DNA of 64,000 nt from Acidobacteriota bacterium (GCA_013289665.1 JABCZN010000005.1:62001-126000); one strand, 5' to 3'; shown: positions 20,487 through 29,901, numbered from the stretch's first letter. The notes: generated by a model from the sequence alone, not told the origin. Numbers and translations: made by a program.

Positions 20487-21395
20487 TTACTTCTGGGCGC
20501 GAAGGGCTTCGAGGGTTGGCATGGACACAGGAATCGTGAGGGCCTTCTCGGGCTGGTTCTTGTGGTGTTCGAGCGCGTCCACCAGCATGTCGATTGCCTG
20601 GCCGGTGTTTGGGGGGCTGAAAATGGTGGCGCGCAGCAGGCCGCTGCGCAGCCATGCCTGGCCCGTTTTCGGCAGGCCGTCAATCCCCAGGAACGGCACG
20701 GAAAGCCAGCGCTCGCGTTCCACTTCATTGAGCACTTCCTGAAACGCTTTGCGAATGCCGATGGCCATGGCGTCGTCCTGCGCGGCAACCAGGTCGATCT
20801 GAGTTTTTCTTGTAGTCGTCAGCTTCAGCCACGAACGCACCGCGCGTTGCGCGCTCTCTTCCGTCCACTGGCCCTTCAACGTGATCAGGTGCATGTTTGC
20901 GGGCTTCAATTCCAGCATCCCTCGGGACCGGTCCTTCGCGGCGGAATTTTCCGATGGGCCTTGCATGTAAAGGACTGTGCCGCCTCTCGGAAGCAGCGCC
21001 GCGCACTGCTGCGCCTGGATGCGGCCGATCTCGACGTGATCCACGGTGACTACGAACACCGGTGCTTTGCCCAACCCGCGCAGCTCCGGCACATAGGTCG
21101 CTTCGCGATTCAGCACCACCCAGGCGATGCCCTGATTTACGGCCGCGCGCGCCACCTGCGGCAACGCCGTGCCGCCCACGGGCTCAAAAATAATCGCGTT
21201 GGGGCGGTCGGCTTCCTCCGCTTCCTGGATGACTTTCAGAATCTGGGTGCTTTGATTGATCGCGTCGTTGTCCGAATAGATGATCTTGAGATCGATGCCG
21301 TGCTTGTGCGCTGCCTGCTCGGCGGCATTCGCCTGTTCGACTTGATAGTCGTTGTCGTTCGTGGTGAGAGAAATCAGTATCCGCAGGTTCCCCAT
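20487..21395 (-). CDS. Periplasmic-binding-protein-fold (sugar ABC type) protein without signal peptide
   Basis: The fold of sugar-binding proteins and LacI-type effector domains is recognisable: NLRILISLTTNDNDYQVEQA, then alternating strands and helices with QSTQILKVIQEAEEADRPNAI, LVAAQDDAMAIGIRKAF and PFLGIDGLPKTGQAWL. Neither the ATG at 21395 nor an in-frame start at 21428 gives a signal peptide, there is no DNA-binding helix-turn-helix, and no permease or ATPase gene is nearby. It may be a cytoplasmic ligand sensor or a domesticated binding protein. The start at 21395 is chosen because the sequence is family-like from there. Confidence 0.72.
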   Translation of the reverse strand: MGNLRILISLTTNDNDYQVEQANAAEQAAHKHGIDLKIIYSDNDAINQSTQILKVIQEAEEADRPNAIIFEPVGGTALPQVARAAVNQGIAWVVLNREATYVPELRGLGKAPVFVVTVDHVEIGRIQAQQCAALLPRGGTVLYMQGPSENSAAKDRSRGMLELKPANMHLITLKGQWTEESAQRAVRSWLKLTTTRKTQIDLVAAQDDAMAIGIRKAFQEVLNEVERERWLSVPFLGIDGLPKTGQAWLRSGLLRATIFSPPNTGQAIDMLVDALEHHKNQPEKALTIPVSMPTLEALRAQK

Positions 21396-21717
21396 GGCCT
21401 CATCCGACAGATTCTTACTCTCTAACAATACACGCCTGCCCGAAAATCTTCACGGAAAGCTCCCGCGGAGTTTCCCCGCGGAAAACGGCAGGGTGCGCCA
21501 CAACTCGCCGAATCTCAGGCTCCGGCTCGCGGCACTTTCCTCCTGGTGGTGTGGCTTGGGCATCCACCTGTCTATTTTAGATTCCCAATCCGAGCAACCG
21601 ATATTAAGATGTACCGCACGTGCGATTCCCAGTAATACCGTCTGGGGCCCCATCCGGCGATAGAGAATTGCCGTGGTGCAACGAGCGGCTCAATCCCCGA
21701 GGTACCGGAGACCTTCC

Positions 21718-22749
21718 ATGCTTCGTGCCTGGATTTGTCTGATTGTTCCCTTTCTGCTGCTCCCTGCTGCGGCCCAGGAAAAAGCAGGCGAGCCCAGCAG
21801 CGAAAAAGCCCAAAAATCCTTCAAGGAAGCATGGGAATACCTGAACCAACGGAAACAACAATGGGCTCTTGACAGCTTTAAGAAAGCGGATAAGCAAGAC
21901 GGCGGGCATTGCACGGTTTGCCAGAAGCAGATGGTCAAGTACGGGATGGATCTGGGCGACTGGAAAACCGCCGAGCTTGGCGCGGAAGAATTGATCGCAT
22001 CGGCAAAAGACGACCGGGAAATTGCACTCGCGCATTACGATCTTGCACTCGTGCTCATGAACGAAGGGCTGCAAAAGCACAAGGATGAATACCTCACCCG
22101 GAGCCATGAGGAGTGCCTCAAAGCGCTGCCCCCCAGTTTGAAGTTTCCAGACGCCGTCCTGCTGGACGGCAGGGCCCTCGCTCAACTGCATCAAGACGAT
22201 GCGGCCAGGGATCGCTTTGAACAGTTTCTGAAGATGAAGCCCGAGGACGATCCCAATCACCAGCGGGTCGCCCGCTACGTCACCCGTCCGGAACTTGCCC
22301 GCGCGCGCATGGCGCCGCCCTTCGCTGTTACCACCACCGACGGCAAGGTCATTGCCATGGATGATTTAGAAGGCAAGGTCGTGCTCCTCGATTTTTGGGC
22401 CACCTGGTGCGAGCCCTGCCGCGAGGCGCTGCCGCACATCCGCAACATCGCCAAAAAATTCCAGGGCCAGCCGCTGGTGATTCTGAGCGTGAGTCTGGAT
22501 GCCGACGAACGGAAATGGAAGGAATTTATTGGCAAGAATGAAATGACCTGGCCCCAATATCGCGATGGCGGATTCACGGGCCCGGTCGCAAAAATGTTTG
22601 GCGTGACGGCAATCCCCCACACCTTCACGATTGACGCTGACGGCGTCCTACAGGAGGAACACGTTGGCGACGCTTCGATTGAAGGCAAGCTCAAAAAACT
22701 TCTCGCCCGGGCGCGGGAAGTCCCGACCCCGGATAAAACTTCCAAATGA
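21718..22749 (+). CDS. Secreted TlpA-like thioredoxin-fold protein with N-terminal helical repeat domain
   Basis: The signal peptide is AWICLIVPFLLLPAAAQ. About 190 residues of TPR-like helices follow (KSFKEAWEYLNQRKQQWALDS), then a redoxin domain with FWATWCEPCREALPHI (active-site Cys231 and Cys234) and the cis-proline loop FGVTAIPHTFTID. It is expected to act as a periplasmic thiol-disulfide reductant. The helical part probably binds a partner. The ATG at 21718 has GGAG 7 nt upstream; an upstream GTG would bury the signal peptide. Confidence 0.88.
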   Translation: MLRAWICLIVPFLLLPAAAQEKAGEPSSEKAQKSFKEAWEYLNQRKQQWALDSFKKADKQDGGHCTVCQKQMVKYGMDLGDWKTAELGAEELIASAKDDREIALAHYDLALVLMNEGLQKHKDEYLTRSHEECLKALPPSLKFPDAVLLDGRALAQLHQDDAARDRFEQFLKMKPEDDPNHQRVARYVTRPELARARMAPPFAVTTTDGKVIAMDDLEGKVVLLDFWATWCEPCREALPHIRNIAKKFQGQPLVILSVSLDADERKWKEFIGKNEMTWPQYRDGGFTGPVAKMFGVTAIPHTFTIDADGVLQEEHVGDASIEGKLKKLLARAREVPTPDKTSK

Positions 22750-22785
22750 AGATGGTTCCCGCTCCGCCCGCTTGGTGCCGGTGAT

Positions 22786-23550
22786 TCATGGTTTTTCCCA
22801 ATGCGCTGAGGTGAATTGCTTGGGATCGAAGAGCGCCGGGTCGAGTTTCGCGTCACCATTGATGTCCGTGTATTCCTCGCTGAAGACTTTTTTCCCGTCG
22901 AGGTAAACTTCCACGAGCGCCGCGATCCAGCCGCCGCTCAGCTTGCGGTAATCGGCGAAACGAATGTCCTGGGTCTTGTCGGGATCGCTCTGGTCAGGCT
23001 CCAGCAGGCGCACAAACAGCATGCGGTCCTTCTCCACCCAGAACTGCTTCGATTTCAGATCGCCCTTTTCCGCGCCGAAAACATAGACGGGCTTCCCTTC
23101 CCAGGTATCTTCGTGAAACTTGCCGGCGTCGAAGCCTTCCTTTTTGGCAATCGCCAGCGTCGCCTCCGGGGTTTGTTTGTACACGTCAAAACCCAGTACC
23201 AGCAGCATGTTTACTTGCGGCAGGTTCGCCTTGACCTGCCCTTCCTTGAACACCGTCACATTTCCATCCACCAGCAGGTATCCGTTGCCTGCGCTCGGCG
23301 GCCCGATATCAATGCGGAGTCTTCCCGGCAGCAGCGCCGCTTCGTACCACGTTTCCACTCTGGTCGTGCCGTCGGGATTGTAGGTGGTGCTCTTCTGCGT
23401 GAAGGTCACCGTTGGATACCAGGACGTGGCGTAGCGCCCGTGCATTTCCTTCACCAGCGTTTCACCGCTGTTTACCGCCGCCGGCTTCCCCTCGGCCAGC
23501 CCCGCTGTTGTCAGAATCATCACCGAGAACAACAACTTCGAAGTTTTCAT
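22786..23550 (-). CDS. Secreted LolA-like protein of unknown function
   Basis: The protein has 254 residues with a signal peptide (KLLFSVMILTTAGLAEG). The mature part shows the lipoprotein-carrier-like beta pattern seen in many Acidobacteriota exported proteins: VETWYEAALLPGRLRIDIG, KQFWVEKDRMLFVRLLEP, FADYRKLSGGWIAA, ending with KLDPALFDPKQF. The ATG at 23550 follows GGAAGGG at good spacing. It converges on the TlpA-like gene. Confidence 0.72.
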   Translation of the reverse strand: MKTSKLLFSVMILTTAGLAEGKPAAVNSGETLVKEMHGRYATSWYPTVTFTQKSTTYNPDGTTRVETWYEAALLPGRLRIDIGPPSAGNGYLLVDGNVTVFKEGQVKANLPQVNMLLVLGFDVYKQTPEATLAIAKKEGFDAGKFHEDTWEGKPVYVFGAEKGDLKSKQFWVEKDRMLFVRLLEPDQSDPDKTQDIRFADYRKLSGGWIAALVEVYLDGKKVFSEEYTDINGDAKLDPALFDPKQFTSAHWEKP

Positions 23551-23740
23551 GTTTCCCTTCCCGGGCAACCCGAGCCTCCGCGTGCAGCATCCCATCGGTT
23601 CCGAGACCCTTGGCACTGTACCCGCTTAGACGCGCACTTTGCCAGAAAATCTCAGCCCTCTGGCAGTGACTTTTGCCCGGAGCGGTGAGTAACAGTGAAA
23701 ACTTGCTGGAAGTCAGCGGGAAGGCTGTAAAATAGGAAGC

Positions 23741-24895
23741 GTGATTTCCACAAGAAACGTCCCCTGCGGGAAATCTCCTGGCGGAATCTTCCGCATTTCT
23801 TCCATGGGCCCGGGGATCCCAGTCTGGTTGAGCCTGCTTGCCTTGGTTTGCGCGTTGCCAGCTCGGGCCCAGGATCCGCAGGCTGCTCCCGGCGCTGGCA
23901 CCGGGCAGGGCCAATCCGCAACCGCTCCAAACGAGACTGCCTCCGCAAGTAGGCAACTTCCGGATTCACCCGTCCCGGGAACCATCCACGGCACAATCGT
24001 CGACCCGAATGGAACCGCTGTTGCCGGAGCCAGGGTGAAGCTGGCCCGGCAGGAGCAATCCGCCAACCCGGAAGCGCAAACCGGCGACGCCGGGCAATAT
24101 TCGTTTGCAAACATCGCTCCCGGGGCGTTCCAACTTTCGATTGCGGCGGAGGGTTTCGCGACGAAGACTGCCTCCGGTGTCCTGCATTCCGGAGAAAACC
24201 TTGTCTTCCCGCAAGTCACGTTGGCGCTGACGACCGAGGTCACCGAAGTGCGCGTCGAATTCACGCCGGTCGAACTGGCGCAGGAACAGATCAGGGATGA
24301 AGAAAAGCAGCGCGTGCTCGGTTTCATTCCGAATTTCTACGTCAGCTACATTCCGAACGCGGCGCCGCTCAATACCAGGCAAAAGTTCGAGCTGGCATGG
24401 AAATCCACGCTCGATCCGGTGACGTTCGGAATCACCGGCGCCATCGCGGGAATTCAGCAGGCGAACAACCAGTTCAGCGGGTACGGGCAGGGCGCGCAGG
24501 GCTACGCAAAACGTTACGGCGCTTCCTACACCGACGTGGTTACCAACACGTTTATCGGAGGAGCGATCCTGCCCTCGCTCCTCAAGCAGGATCCGCGATA
24601 TTTCTACAAGGGAACCGGCAGCAAGCGCTCCCGAGTTCTCTATGCCATTGCCAATTCCGTGATCTGCAAGGGCGACAACGGACACTGGCAGACAAATTAC
24701 TCGACCATCCTTGGAGGCCTCGCAGCGGGCGGTATCTCCAACCTCTACTATCCGGCGAGCGACCGGGGCGCAGGACTAACGTTTGAAAATGAGGCCATCG
24801 GAATTGCAGCCAGCGCCGCCTCAAATATCCTGCAGGAATTTGTTATCCGAAAGCTGTCCTCGCATGTGCCGAGTAACGCCCCCGTGACTCCCTGA
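23741..24895 (+). CDS. Exported protein with carboxypeptidase-regulatory-like domain
   Basis: After a signal peptide (VWLSLLALVCALPARAQ) comes a Thr/Ser/Gly linker, then a beta-sandwich of the CarboxypepD_reg type (GTIHGTIVDPNGTAVAGARVKL, FANIAPGAFQLSIAAEGF). The remaining 200 residues (from QKFELAWKSTLDPVTFGI) contain hydrophobic, Gly/Ala-rich stretches and may be membrane- or surface-associated. The start is uncertain: the GTG at 23741 has AGGAAG too close, and an ATG at 23804 lies directly before the signal peptide. Confidence 0.7.
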   Translation: MISTRNVPCGKSPGGIFRISSMGPGIPVWLSLLALVCALPARAQDPQAAPGAGTGQGQSATAPNETASASRQLPDSPVPGTIHGTIVDPNGTAVAGARVKLARQEQSANPEAQTGDAGQYSFANIAPGAFQLSIAAEGFATKTASGVLHSGENLVFPQVTLALTTEVTEVRVEFTPVELAQEQIRDEEKQRVLGFIPNFYVSYIPNAAPLNTRQKFELAWKSTLDPVTFGITGAIAGIQQANNQFSGYGQGAQGYAKRYGASYTDVVTNTFIGGAILPSLLKQDPRYFYKGTGSKRSRVLYAIANSVICKGDNGHWQTNYSTILGGLAAGGISNLYYPASDRGAGLTFENEAIGIAASAASNILQEFVIRKLSSHVPSNAPVTP

Positions 24896-25009
24896 TGCGG
24901 ATGTTTCTGCCCACCTGCAGGAGGTGAAGGCCTCCGCAAGCTTCTTTAATCAGAAGCGCACCTGCCCAACCGACTCGCTCCCGGGAACTAAGCGGTTACC
25001 ATGCGCTGT

Positions 25010-26059
25010 TTATGCGGCCTTTTTGGGGCTGTCTTTCAGAAGGCCGAGGCCGACCAGGCTTTGGGCGGTGGCGACCAGCGACTCCTCATTCGAACGCGGC
25101 GACCAGGCGAGCAGGCGCCTGGCCTTTTCATTGGTGGCGTTTTTCCGCTTGCCGAGCTCGGGCAGGATAAGCTTGATCGCGGGATCACGCAACGAGGCAA
25201 GGCGCACTACCCAGTTGGGCAATTGACGGGTTGGCACTCGCTTGGCGGACGCGCCCATGCGGGATTTCAATATTTTCGCGATATCGAGCATGGACAAGAA
25301 ATCGCCGGCTACGGCGAGGAAGCGTTCTCCCTTGGCGGCGGGATGCGTCATGGCGCGAAGGTGCAAGTCGGCAACGTCGCGCACGTCCACCGCCCCGAAA
25401 TAGAGTTGCGGCGCGCCGGGCATAGCGCCGTCCATCATTCGCTGCACCAGGAGGATGGATGCCGAATAATCGGGCCCCAGGACTGGACCGAACACGCCCA
25501 CCGGATTGATGACGGAAAGTTCCAGGCTGCCGCCTTCCCGGCCGAGGAAATCCCAAGCCGCGCGTTCGGCCAAGGTTTTCGATTTCGCGTACGGAGCAAT
25601 GTCGTCCCCATCCGGGTCCGTCCAGTCTGTTTCCGTGAACGGCGTGTCCCGGACCGTGTGACCATAGCCGATCGCAGCGAAGGAGGAAGTCAACACGACT
25701 CGTTTGACGCCGGCGTTGCGCGAGGCGCGCAGCACGCGAAGAGTTCCCTCCCGCGCCGGCACGATCAGATCGTCCTCGTGCTTGGGGACGTTTGGTGGCA
25801 AGGGTGAAGCCACGTGGAGCACATAGTCACAGCCGGTGATGGCTTCCGGCCAGCCCGCGTCGTTTTCAAGACGGGCAGCGAAAAACGACAAGCGGTTGCC
25901 CGGCTCCGCGCCGCCTGCTTTCAGCATGGCGCGCACGTTGCCTTCGCTGTCCAGGTTTCGAATCGTCGTGCGCACCTGATGGCCGGCAGCCAGAAGGTGC
26001 AGAATGATGTGGCTGCCGATAAACCCGGAACCGCCCGTTACCAAAACCGTCTGAGACAT
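25010..26059 (-). CDS. NAD(P)-dependent epimerase/dehydratase, dihydroflavonol-reductase-like
   Basis: Extended short-chain dehydrogenase. The Rossmann motif VTGGSGFIGSH is at the N-terminus, followed by CDYVLHVASPLP, the strand VKRVVLTSSFAAIGYG, and a catalytic YAKSKTLAE motif (YxxxK). Substrates of this subfamily are aldehydes or ketones; none can be assigned. The ATG at 26059 has GGAAGGA 6 nt upstream, while the longer TTG frame would put that site inside the gene. It is divergent from the PLP-dependent lyase at 26225. Confidence 0.87.
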   Translation of the reverse strand: MSQTVLVTGGSGFIGSHIILHLLAAGHQVRTTIRNLDSEGNVRAMLKAGGAEPGNRLSFFAARLENDAGWPEAITGCDYVLHVASPLPPNVPKHEDDLIVPAREGTLRVLRASRNAGVKRVVLTSSFAAIGYGHTVRDTPFTETDWTDPDGDDIAPYAKSKTLAERAAWDFLGREGGSLELSVINPVGVFGPVLGPDYSASILLVQRMMDGAMPGAPQLYFGAVDVRDVADLHLRAMTHPAAKGERFLAVAGDFLSMLDIAKILKSRMGASAKRVPTRQLPNWVVRLASLRDPAIKLILPELGKRKNATNEKARRLLAWSPRSNEESLVATAQSLVGLGLLKDSPKKAA

Positions 26060-26224
26060 CGAATGTCCTTCCAAGTGGTGTACATCAAATTAGAGAAGGC
26101 GAACCTTCATTCGGTTAGATATAATCCGGCCACGTAAACGGTGGTGAGCTGCCCAAGCGCCGCGCGCGCAACCCGCCCGGGCGCTGACTCTTGGTCTGCA
26201 GCAAGCTGAGGTCAGGAAGCTAAA

Positions 26225-27205
26225 ATGACAACAACGGGCGCGCGGGTGAACGGGCCTCATCGTTTGTCTCTCGAACGCATTGAGCAGGCTGCGGGGATGA
26301 TTGACCCGGCGTTTCTCAACTCGCCGCAGTTTCAGACGGAGCCGTTCGAACAACATTTGGGTTGCCGCGTGGTCGTCAAGGTCGAAACCTTGAACCCGAT
26401 TCGCTCGTTCAAGGGGCGCGGCGCGGAATATTTCGCCGCGACGCTCGACGGACGCCCCCATCTGGTGTGCGCAACGGCGGGCAATTTTGGCCAGGGCATG
26501 GCCTTTGCTGCACGCAAGCGTGGATTGCCGCTCACGATCTTCGCCAGCGTCACCGCCAATCCGATGAAGGTCGAACGCATGCGCGCGCTTGGGGCGGAGG
26601 TCCGGCTTGTCGGCGAGGATTTCAAGGCGGCTCACTCGGCCGCGAAATCGTTTGCACAGCAGGCCGGGGCGAGGCTAATTGAGGACGGGCGTGTCCCGGC
26701 CATCTCTGAGGGCGCAGGCTCGATCGGGCTGGAGCTATTGCGATGGCCGGAACATTTCGATGCAATCCTCGTGCCGCTCGGTGATGGTGCTTTGCTGGCC
26801 GGCGTCGCTCGGTGGGTTAAAACACATCAGCCGGCCACGAAGATGATTGGCATTTGCGCCAGCGGTGCGCCCGCCATGGAACGCTCCTGGCGGGCCCGGG
26901 AGGCGCAGGAACACGGGCAAACCGAAACGATCGCGGACGGGATCGCGGTTCAGAGCCCCTACGCGGAGGCGGTTGCCGATCTTGTCGGCCTCGCGGATGA
27001 CATTCTCCTCGTCGAAGACGACTCGCTGGTGTCGGCGATGCAGAAGGCCCACCGGGAACTGGGCGTAGTGCTGGAGCCTTCGGGCGCTGCCGGCCTGGCG
27101 GCGTTGGCAACTTACCGCGAGCGGTTCAAAGGGCAGTTGATCGCCACCATCCTTACAGGCGGCAACGTGACGGCCGAGCAGATGCGCCAGTGGCTCTCGC
27201 GCTGA
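26225..27205 (+). CDS. PLP-dependent threonine/serine dehydratase-like enzyme
   Basis: Fold-type II PLP enzyme of 326 residues. The cofactor lysine is Lys63 in RSFKGRGAEYF. A GNFGQGMAFAARK loop (phosphate/substrate site) follows, then a PLGDGALLAGVARW glycine loop and ILTGGNVTAEQM near the end, all as in catabolic threonine dehydratase/serine racemase relatives. It is expected to deaminate L-threonine or L-serine, or a similar beta-hydroxy amino acid. It lacks a C-terminal ACT domain, so it is not the feedback-regulated biosynthetic IlvA form. AGGAAG precedes the ATG. Confidence 0.87.
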   Translation: MTTTGARVNGPHRLSLERIEQAAGMIDPAFLNSPQFQTEPFEQHLGCRVVVKVETLNPIRSFKGRGAEYFAATLDGRPHLVCATAGNFGQGMAFAARKRGLPLTIFASVTANPMKVERMRALGAEVRLVGEDFKAAHSAAKSFAQQAGARLIEDGRVPAISEGAGSIGLELLRWPEHFDAILVPLGDGALLAGVARWVKTHQPATKMIGICASGAPAMERSWRAREAQEHGQTETIADGIAVQSPYAEAVADLVGLADDILLVEDDSLVSAMQKAHRELGVVLEPSGAAGLAALATYRERFKGQLIATILTGGNVTAEQMRQWLSR

Positions 27206-27257
27206 TGAAGATCCGCCCGGCCGGAGAAAGAGCTCCCCTCTCATCGATCGGCGCCGG

Positions 27258-27299
27258 TTGCCATTGGAGCGCCGTCGTGTATAATTGAGTGAATACTCA
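27258..27299 (+). promoter_or_regulatory. Promoter plus palindromic operator of the TetR gene
   Basis: TTGCCA (27258-27263), a 16-bp spacer and a perfect TATAAT (27280-27285). Abutting the -10 is the palindrome TGAGT-GAAT-ACTCA (27286-27299), which would cover the transcription start. A near-identical element lies before the SDR remnant at 27954. Autoregulation by the TetR protein is the natural reading. Confidence 0.8.
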
Positions 27300-27315
27300 T
27301 CCACAGAGGATCTCC

Positions 27316-27894
27316 GTGGCGCGCCCCAAGAGCGAAGACAAGAGAAATGCAATTCTCGATGCCGCGACCCGCTTATTTGCGGAGCGCGGGCTTGCGGCCG
27401 CCCCGACATCTGAGATATCCAAGTTGGCCGGCGTCGCCGAGGGAACTCTTTTCACGTATTTCGGGACCAAGGATGAATTAATCAACTCGCTTTACCGGGA
27501 GATCAAGCTGGGACTCGCTGACGCCATGATGTCGGATTTTCCGCGAAAAAAGAATGTTCGCACCAGGATGCGGCATGTTTGGGATCGCGACGTCCGCTGG
27601 GGGATTGCGAATCCGAGGCAGCGCAAGGTGCTGGGGCAACTGCTGGTGTCGGAGGTGCTGACCAAACAGAGCAGAGAAGCCGGCAGCGCGCCGTTTGTGG
27701 AGTTCCAAACCATGATTCGCGACGGGATTGAGGGGCGTGTGTTTCGAAATGACCTCCCGGTCGAGCTTATCTCGAAGTCGTTGGGAGCCTTGGTCGAGGC
27801 AACGATAGACCTGACGGTCGCGAACCCATCGAAAGCAGACAGATACCGGGAGAGCGGTTTTCAGATGTTGTGGGCCGGTATAACCCGGCGATGA
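27316..27894 (+). CDS. TetR-family transcriptional regulator
   Basis: The N-terminal helix-turn-helix is typical: RNAILDAATRLFAERGL, TSEISKLAGVAEGTLFTYF, GTKDELINSLYREIK. A ligand-binding helical domain of about 140 residues follows. The GTG at 27316 (MARPKSEDKR) is chosen. It has AGAGGAT just upstream, and an earlier in-frame GTG at 27289 lies inside the operator, at or before the transcription start. The next gene downstream carries the same operator, so the ligand is probably linked to that broken oxidoreductase. Confidence 0.9.
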   Translation: MARPKSEDKRNAILDAATRLFAERGLAAAPTSEISKLAGVAEGTLFTYFGTKDELINSLYREIKLGLADAMMSDFPRKKNVRTRMRHVWDRDVRWGIANPRQRKVLGQLLVSEVLTKQSREAGSAPFVEFQTMIRDGIEGRVFRNDLPVELISKSLGALVEATIDLTVANPSKADRYRESGFQMLWAGITRR

Positions 27895-27906
27895 CTCGGT
27901 GCACCG

Positions 27907-27926
27907 TATAAATGAGTGAGTAATCA
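27907..27926 (+). promoter_or_regulatory. -10 box and TetR-type operator before the SDR remnant
   Basis: TATAAA (27907-27912) is followed directly by TGAGT-GAGT-AATCA (27913-27926), the same arrangement as at 27280-27299, with 12 of 14 operator positions identical. No good -35 was found. The site sits about 28 bp before the ATG of the SDR remnant. Confidence 0.7.
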
Positions 27927-27953
27927 CATTTCTAAGGAAAGGCAAGCGAATCA

Positions 27954-28344
27954 ATGGCAACTGAACAAAAACCGCTGCCATCCGGGTTGGGAGCACGGAC
28001 CACGGCCGAAGAAGCTCTTGGCGGGGCCGATCTTGGAGGGAAGGTCGCGATCGTAACCGGTGGTCATCGAGGTCTTGGCCTCGAGACGACGCGAGTGCTT
28101 TCAAACGCAGGGGCTACCGTGGTTGTAGGCTCCCGCGACCCCGGGAAAGGCTCAAATGGCGGTCGCGAGAATGAAGAACGTTGAAATTGGCGAGCTTGAT
28201 CTTGCCAGTAGAGCTTCGATCGATCGTTTCGCCCGCGAATTTCTGGGCTCAAATCGCCCGCTTGATCTTCTCATCAACAACTTGAATCGAGCCAGTTGCG
28301 CGACGCTTTTGGAACTCGTCGATACCTATCTCAACATTCTGTGA
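27954..28344 (+). pseudogene. Frameshifted and truncated short-chain dehydrogenase (SDR)
   Basis: The first frame reads a normal SDR N-terminus (GKVAIVTGGHRGLGLETT, TVVVGSRDPGK) and stops at 28184. Deleting one G in the AAAGG at 28146-28150 joins it to the second frame, which continues MAVARMKNVEIGELDL and reaches PLDLLINN before ending at 28344. The usual NNAG is replaced, and the catalytic YxxxK half, about 190 residues, is missing. The gene is dead, although its promoter and operator are intact. Confidence 0.85.
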
Positions 28345-28440
28345 AGGTGGAGTTCTCTGCTGTCGAACCTATCAGGTATCGAGGAAGGGGACGCGCATCG
28401 CCGTCACGCGATGACACTGCAGCGATCAGAAACGGCCGGG

Positions 28441-29901
28441 TCAAAAGTGGAAAATCAGATCGCTGGCGACGGTAAGCTGATTCTGGCGTCGCCCCTGGTC
28501 GTAAGCCTTCTGATCCCAGGCACGCTCGAAACGTAATTCCGGACGAATTTGGACCGTTGCGCCGATCCAATGACACCACATGACCGTGTTCTCTGAATAT
28601 CTGGTCGCGTAGCCCGTACGCTGGCCTTTCTTGTCGTCGAGAAAGTCACTGCGAAACGACAGGAAGTCATGTGGTGAGAGTTCCTTCTGCAGAAAATTGA
28701 CCATGGCATATTCGGGAGCGGTGCAACGCTGTTCCCCTGTCAGGCAGTACGCGCCATTGGCGCCCGTTTCCGGGCGAATCGTGCCTCTTAAGGCAGGCAC
28801 GTCGCGCTCATACATATACCAGGCTTCCGTTGCCATATGCACCGTCTTCGAGAACTCGTGATACCAGGTAACGTCATACTGCTGAAGATTGTTGTACGCG
28901 TACTTGCCGTCATTGATCCCATTCGCGCAGATGTAAACATTGTCATTCACCGACGCTGTTGTATAGCTCAGGCAGCCCGTACCGGAAGGCTTCGCATCCG
29001 GCGTCCACAAGGCTACATCATGGCCGCCGGTGATCCCGAATTGCATCAGCCACTGGTCGCTCAGCTTAACCGTCGCAATCAGCCCCGTGTCGGTAAACGG
29101 GTCAATCGCATAAAGGAGCGAGTGGCTGAAGATGTAGTTGTTGGGCGCCAATTGGGCCTCGATCCCAGGCACGGAGATGAAGCGACCCAGCCTCAGATTC
29201 ATTCCCTGCGCAACCTGCGGAACGTAAAGATCGACATATTCAAGCGTAGGATCGAAGCCATATTGACGATGATCGTTCAATAATTGGCCGCTCAGGTATC
29301 CCTTCGCGATCGTAAAACGATAATCCGTGCCATAGAGGGCCGTGAGGTGGTAGCCCCAGTCGACATGATCGCGTTGCACTGAGTCCGGCAACCGCTCGGC
29401 ATAGAGCACAAGTTGGTTCATTTCAAGACGATTCGAGTAGACATCGTTCGCCTCAGGCTCGTTGCGATGTGTGGAGGTGCTGAAGTTTAGCGTCGGATCG
29501 ACCCATCCATACACCTTCGTCCGGCTCCTGGCCTGGTTGATGGCGGTCATCAGTGGATAGTTGTTCGTGTCTGGCTCCCCAATAGCCGGCGAACCACCAT
29601 ACGACCAATCGGCATTTGGGAACGGCGGCGAATCCAGCGGCGAAGGAAGGCCACGCCGCGCTGGGGCCGGCGAGGAAGCAGTCGTCCCCGACCAGTCTCG
29701 GTGGTAAAACTCCGCCCAGCGAGCAAAGAAGCCCTTCGTCTCGGGAATGCTCGGTTTGGGAGCGTCCGGCAGCGGAGAGACCTCTTTGTCCGTCTGTTTT
29801 GCCAGACACAGACTGCAAGACAAGAACGCGACGAGTGCGAATAAAAGAAGGAACTGGCAAAGGCGGACGTTGTTGTTTGGACGCATGAAATGTTGAGCCA
29901 C
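28441..29901 (-). CDS. Outer-membrane beta-barrel porin (OmpL/BBP2-like)
   Basis: After a signal peptide (CQFLLLFALVAFLSCSLCLA) and a Pro-rich linker, the protein is built of amphipathic strands with many aromatic residues (LNGW-type turns, VDPTLNFSTSTHRNEPE, GYHLTALYGTDYRF, TWYHEFSKTVHMATEAWYMY). It ends in the outer-membrane-type phenylalanine (LIFHF). This matches the putative beta-barrel porin-2 family of Acidobacteriota and Planctomycetes. The solute is unknown. The GTG at 29901 or ATG at 29883 could be the start; neither has a clear ribosome site. Confidence 0.8.
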   Translation of the reverse strand: MAQHFMRPNNNVRLCQFLLLFALVAFLSCSLCLAKQTDKEVSPLPDAPKPSIPETKGFFARWAEFYHRDWSGTTASSPAPARRGLPSPLDSPPFPNADWSYGGSPAIGEPDTNNYPLMTAINQARSRTKVYGWVDPTLNFSTSTHRNEPEANDVYSNRLEMNQLVLYAERLPDSVQRDHVDWGYHLTALYGTDYRFTIAKGYLSGQLLNDHRQYGFDPTLEYVDLYVPQVAQGMNLRLGRFISVPGIEAQLAPNNYIFSHSLLYAIDPFTDTGLIATVKLSDQWLMQFGITGGHDVALWTPDAKPSGTGCLSYTTASVNDNVYICANGINDGKYAYNNLQQYDVTWYHEFSKTVHMATEAWYMYERDVPALRGTIRPETGANGAYCLTGEQRCTAPEYAMVNFLQKELSPHDFLSFRSDFLDDKKGQRTGYATRYSENTVMWCHWIGATVQIRPELRFERAWDQKAYDQGRRQNQLTVASDLIFHF

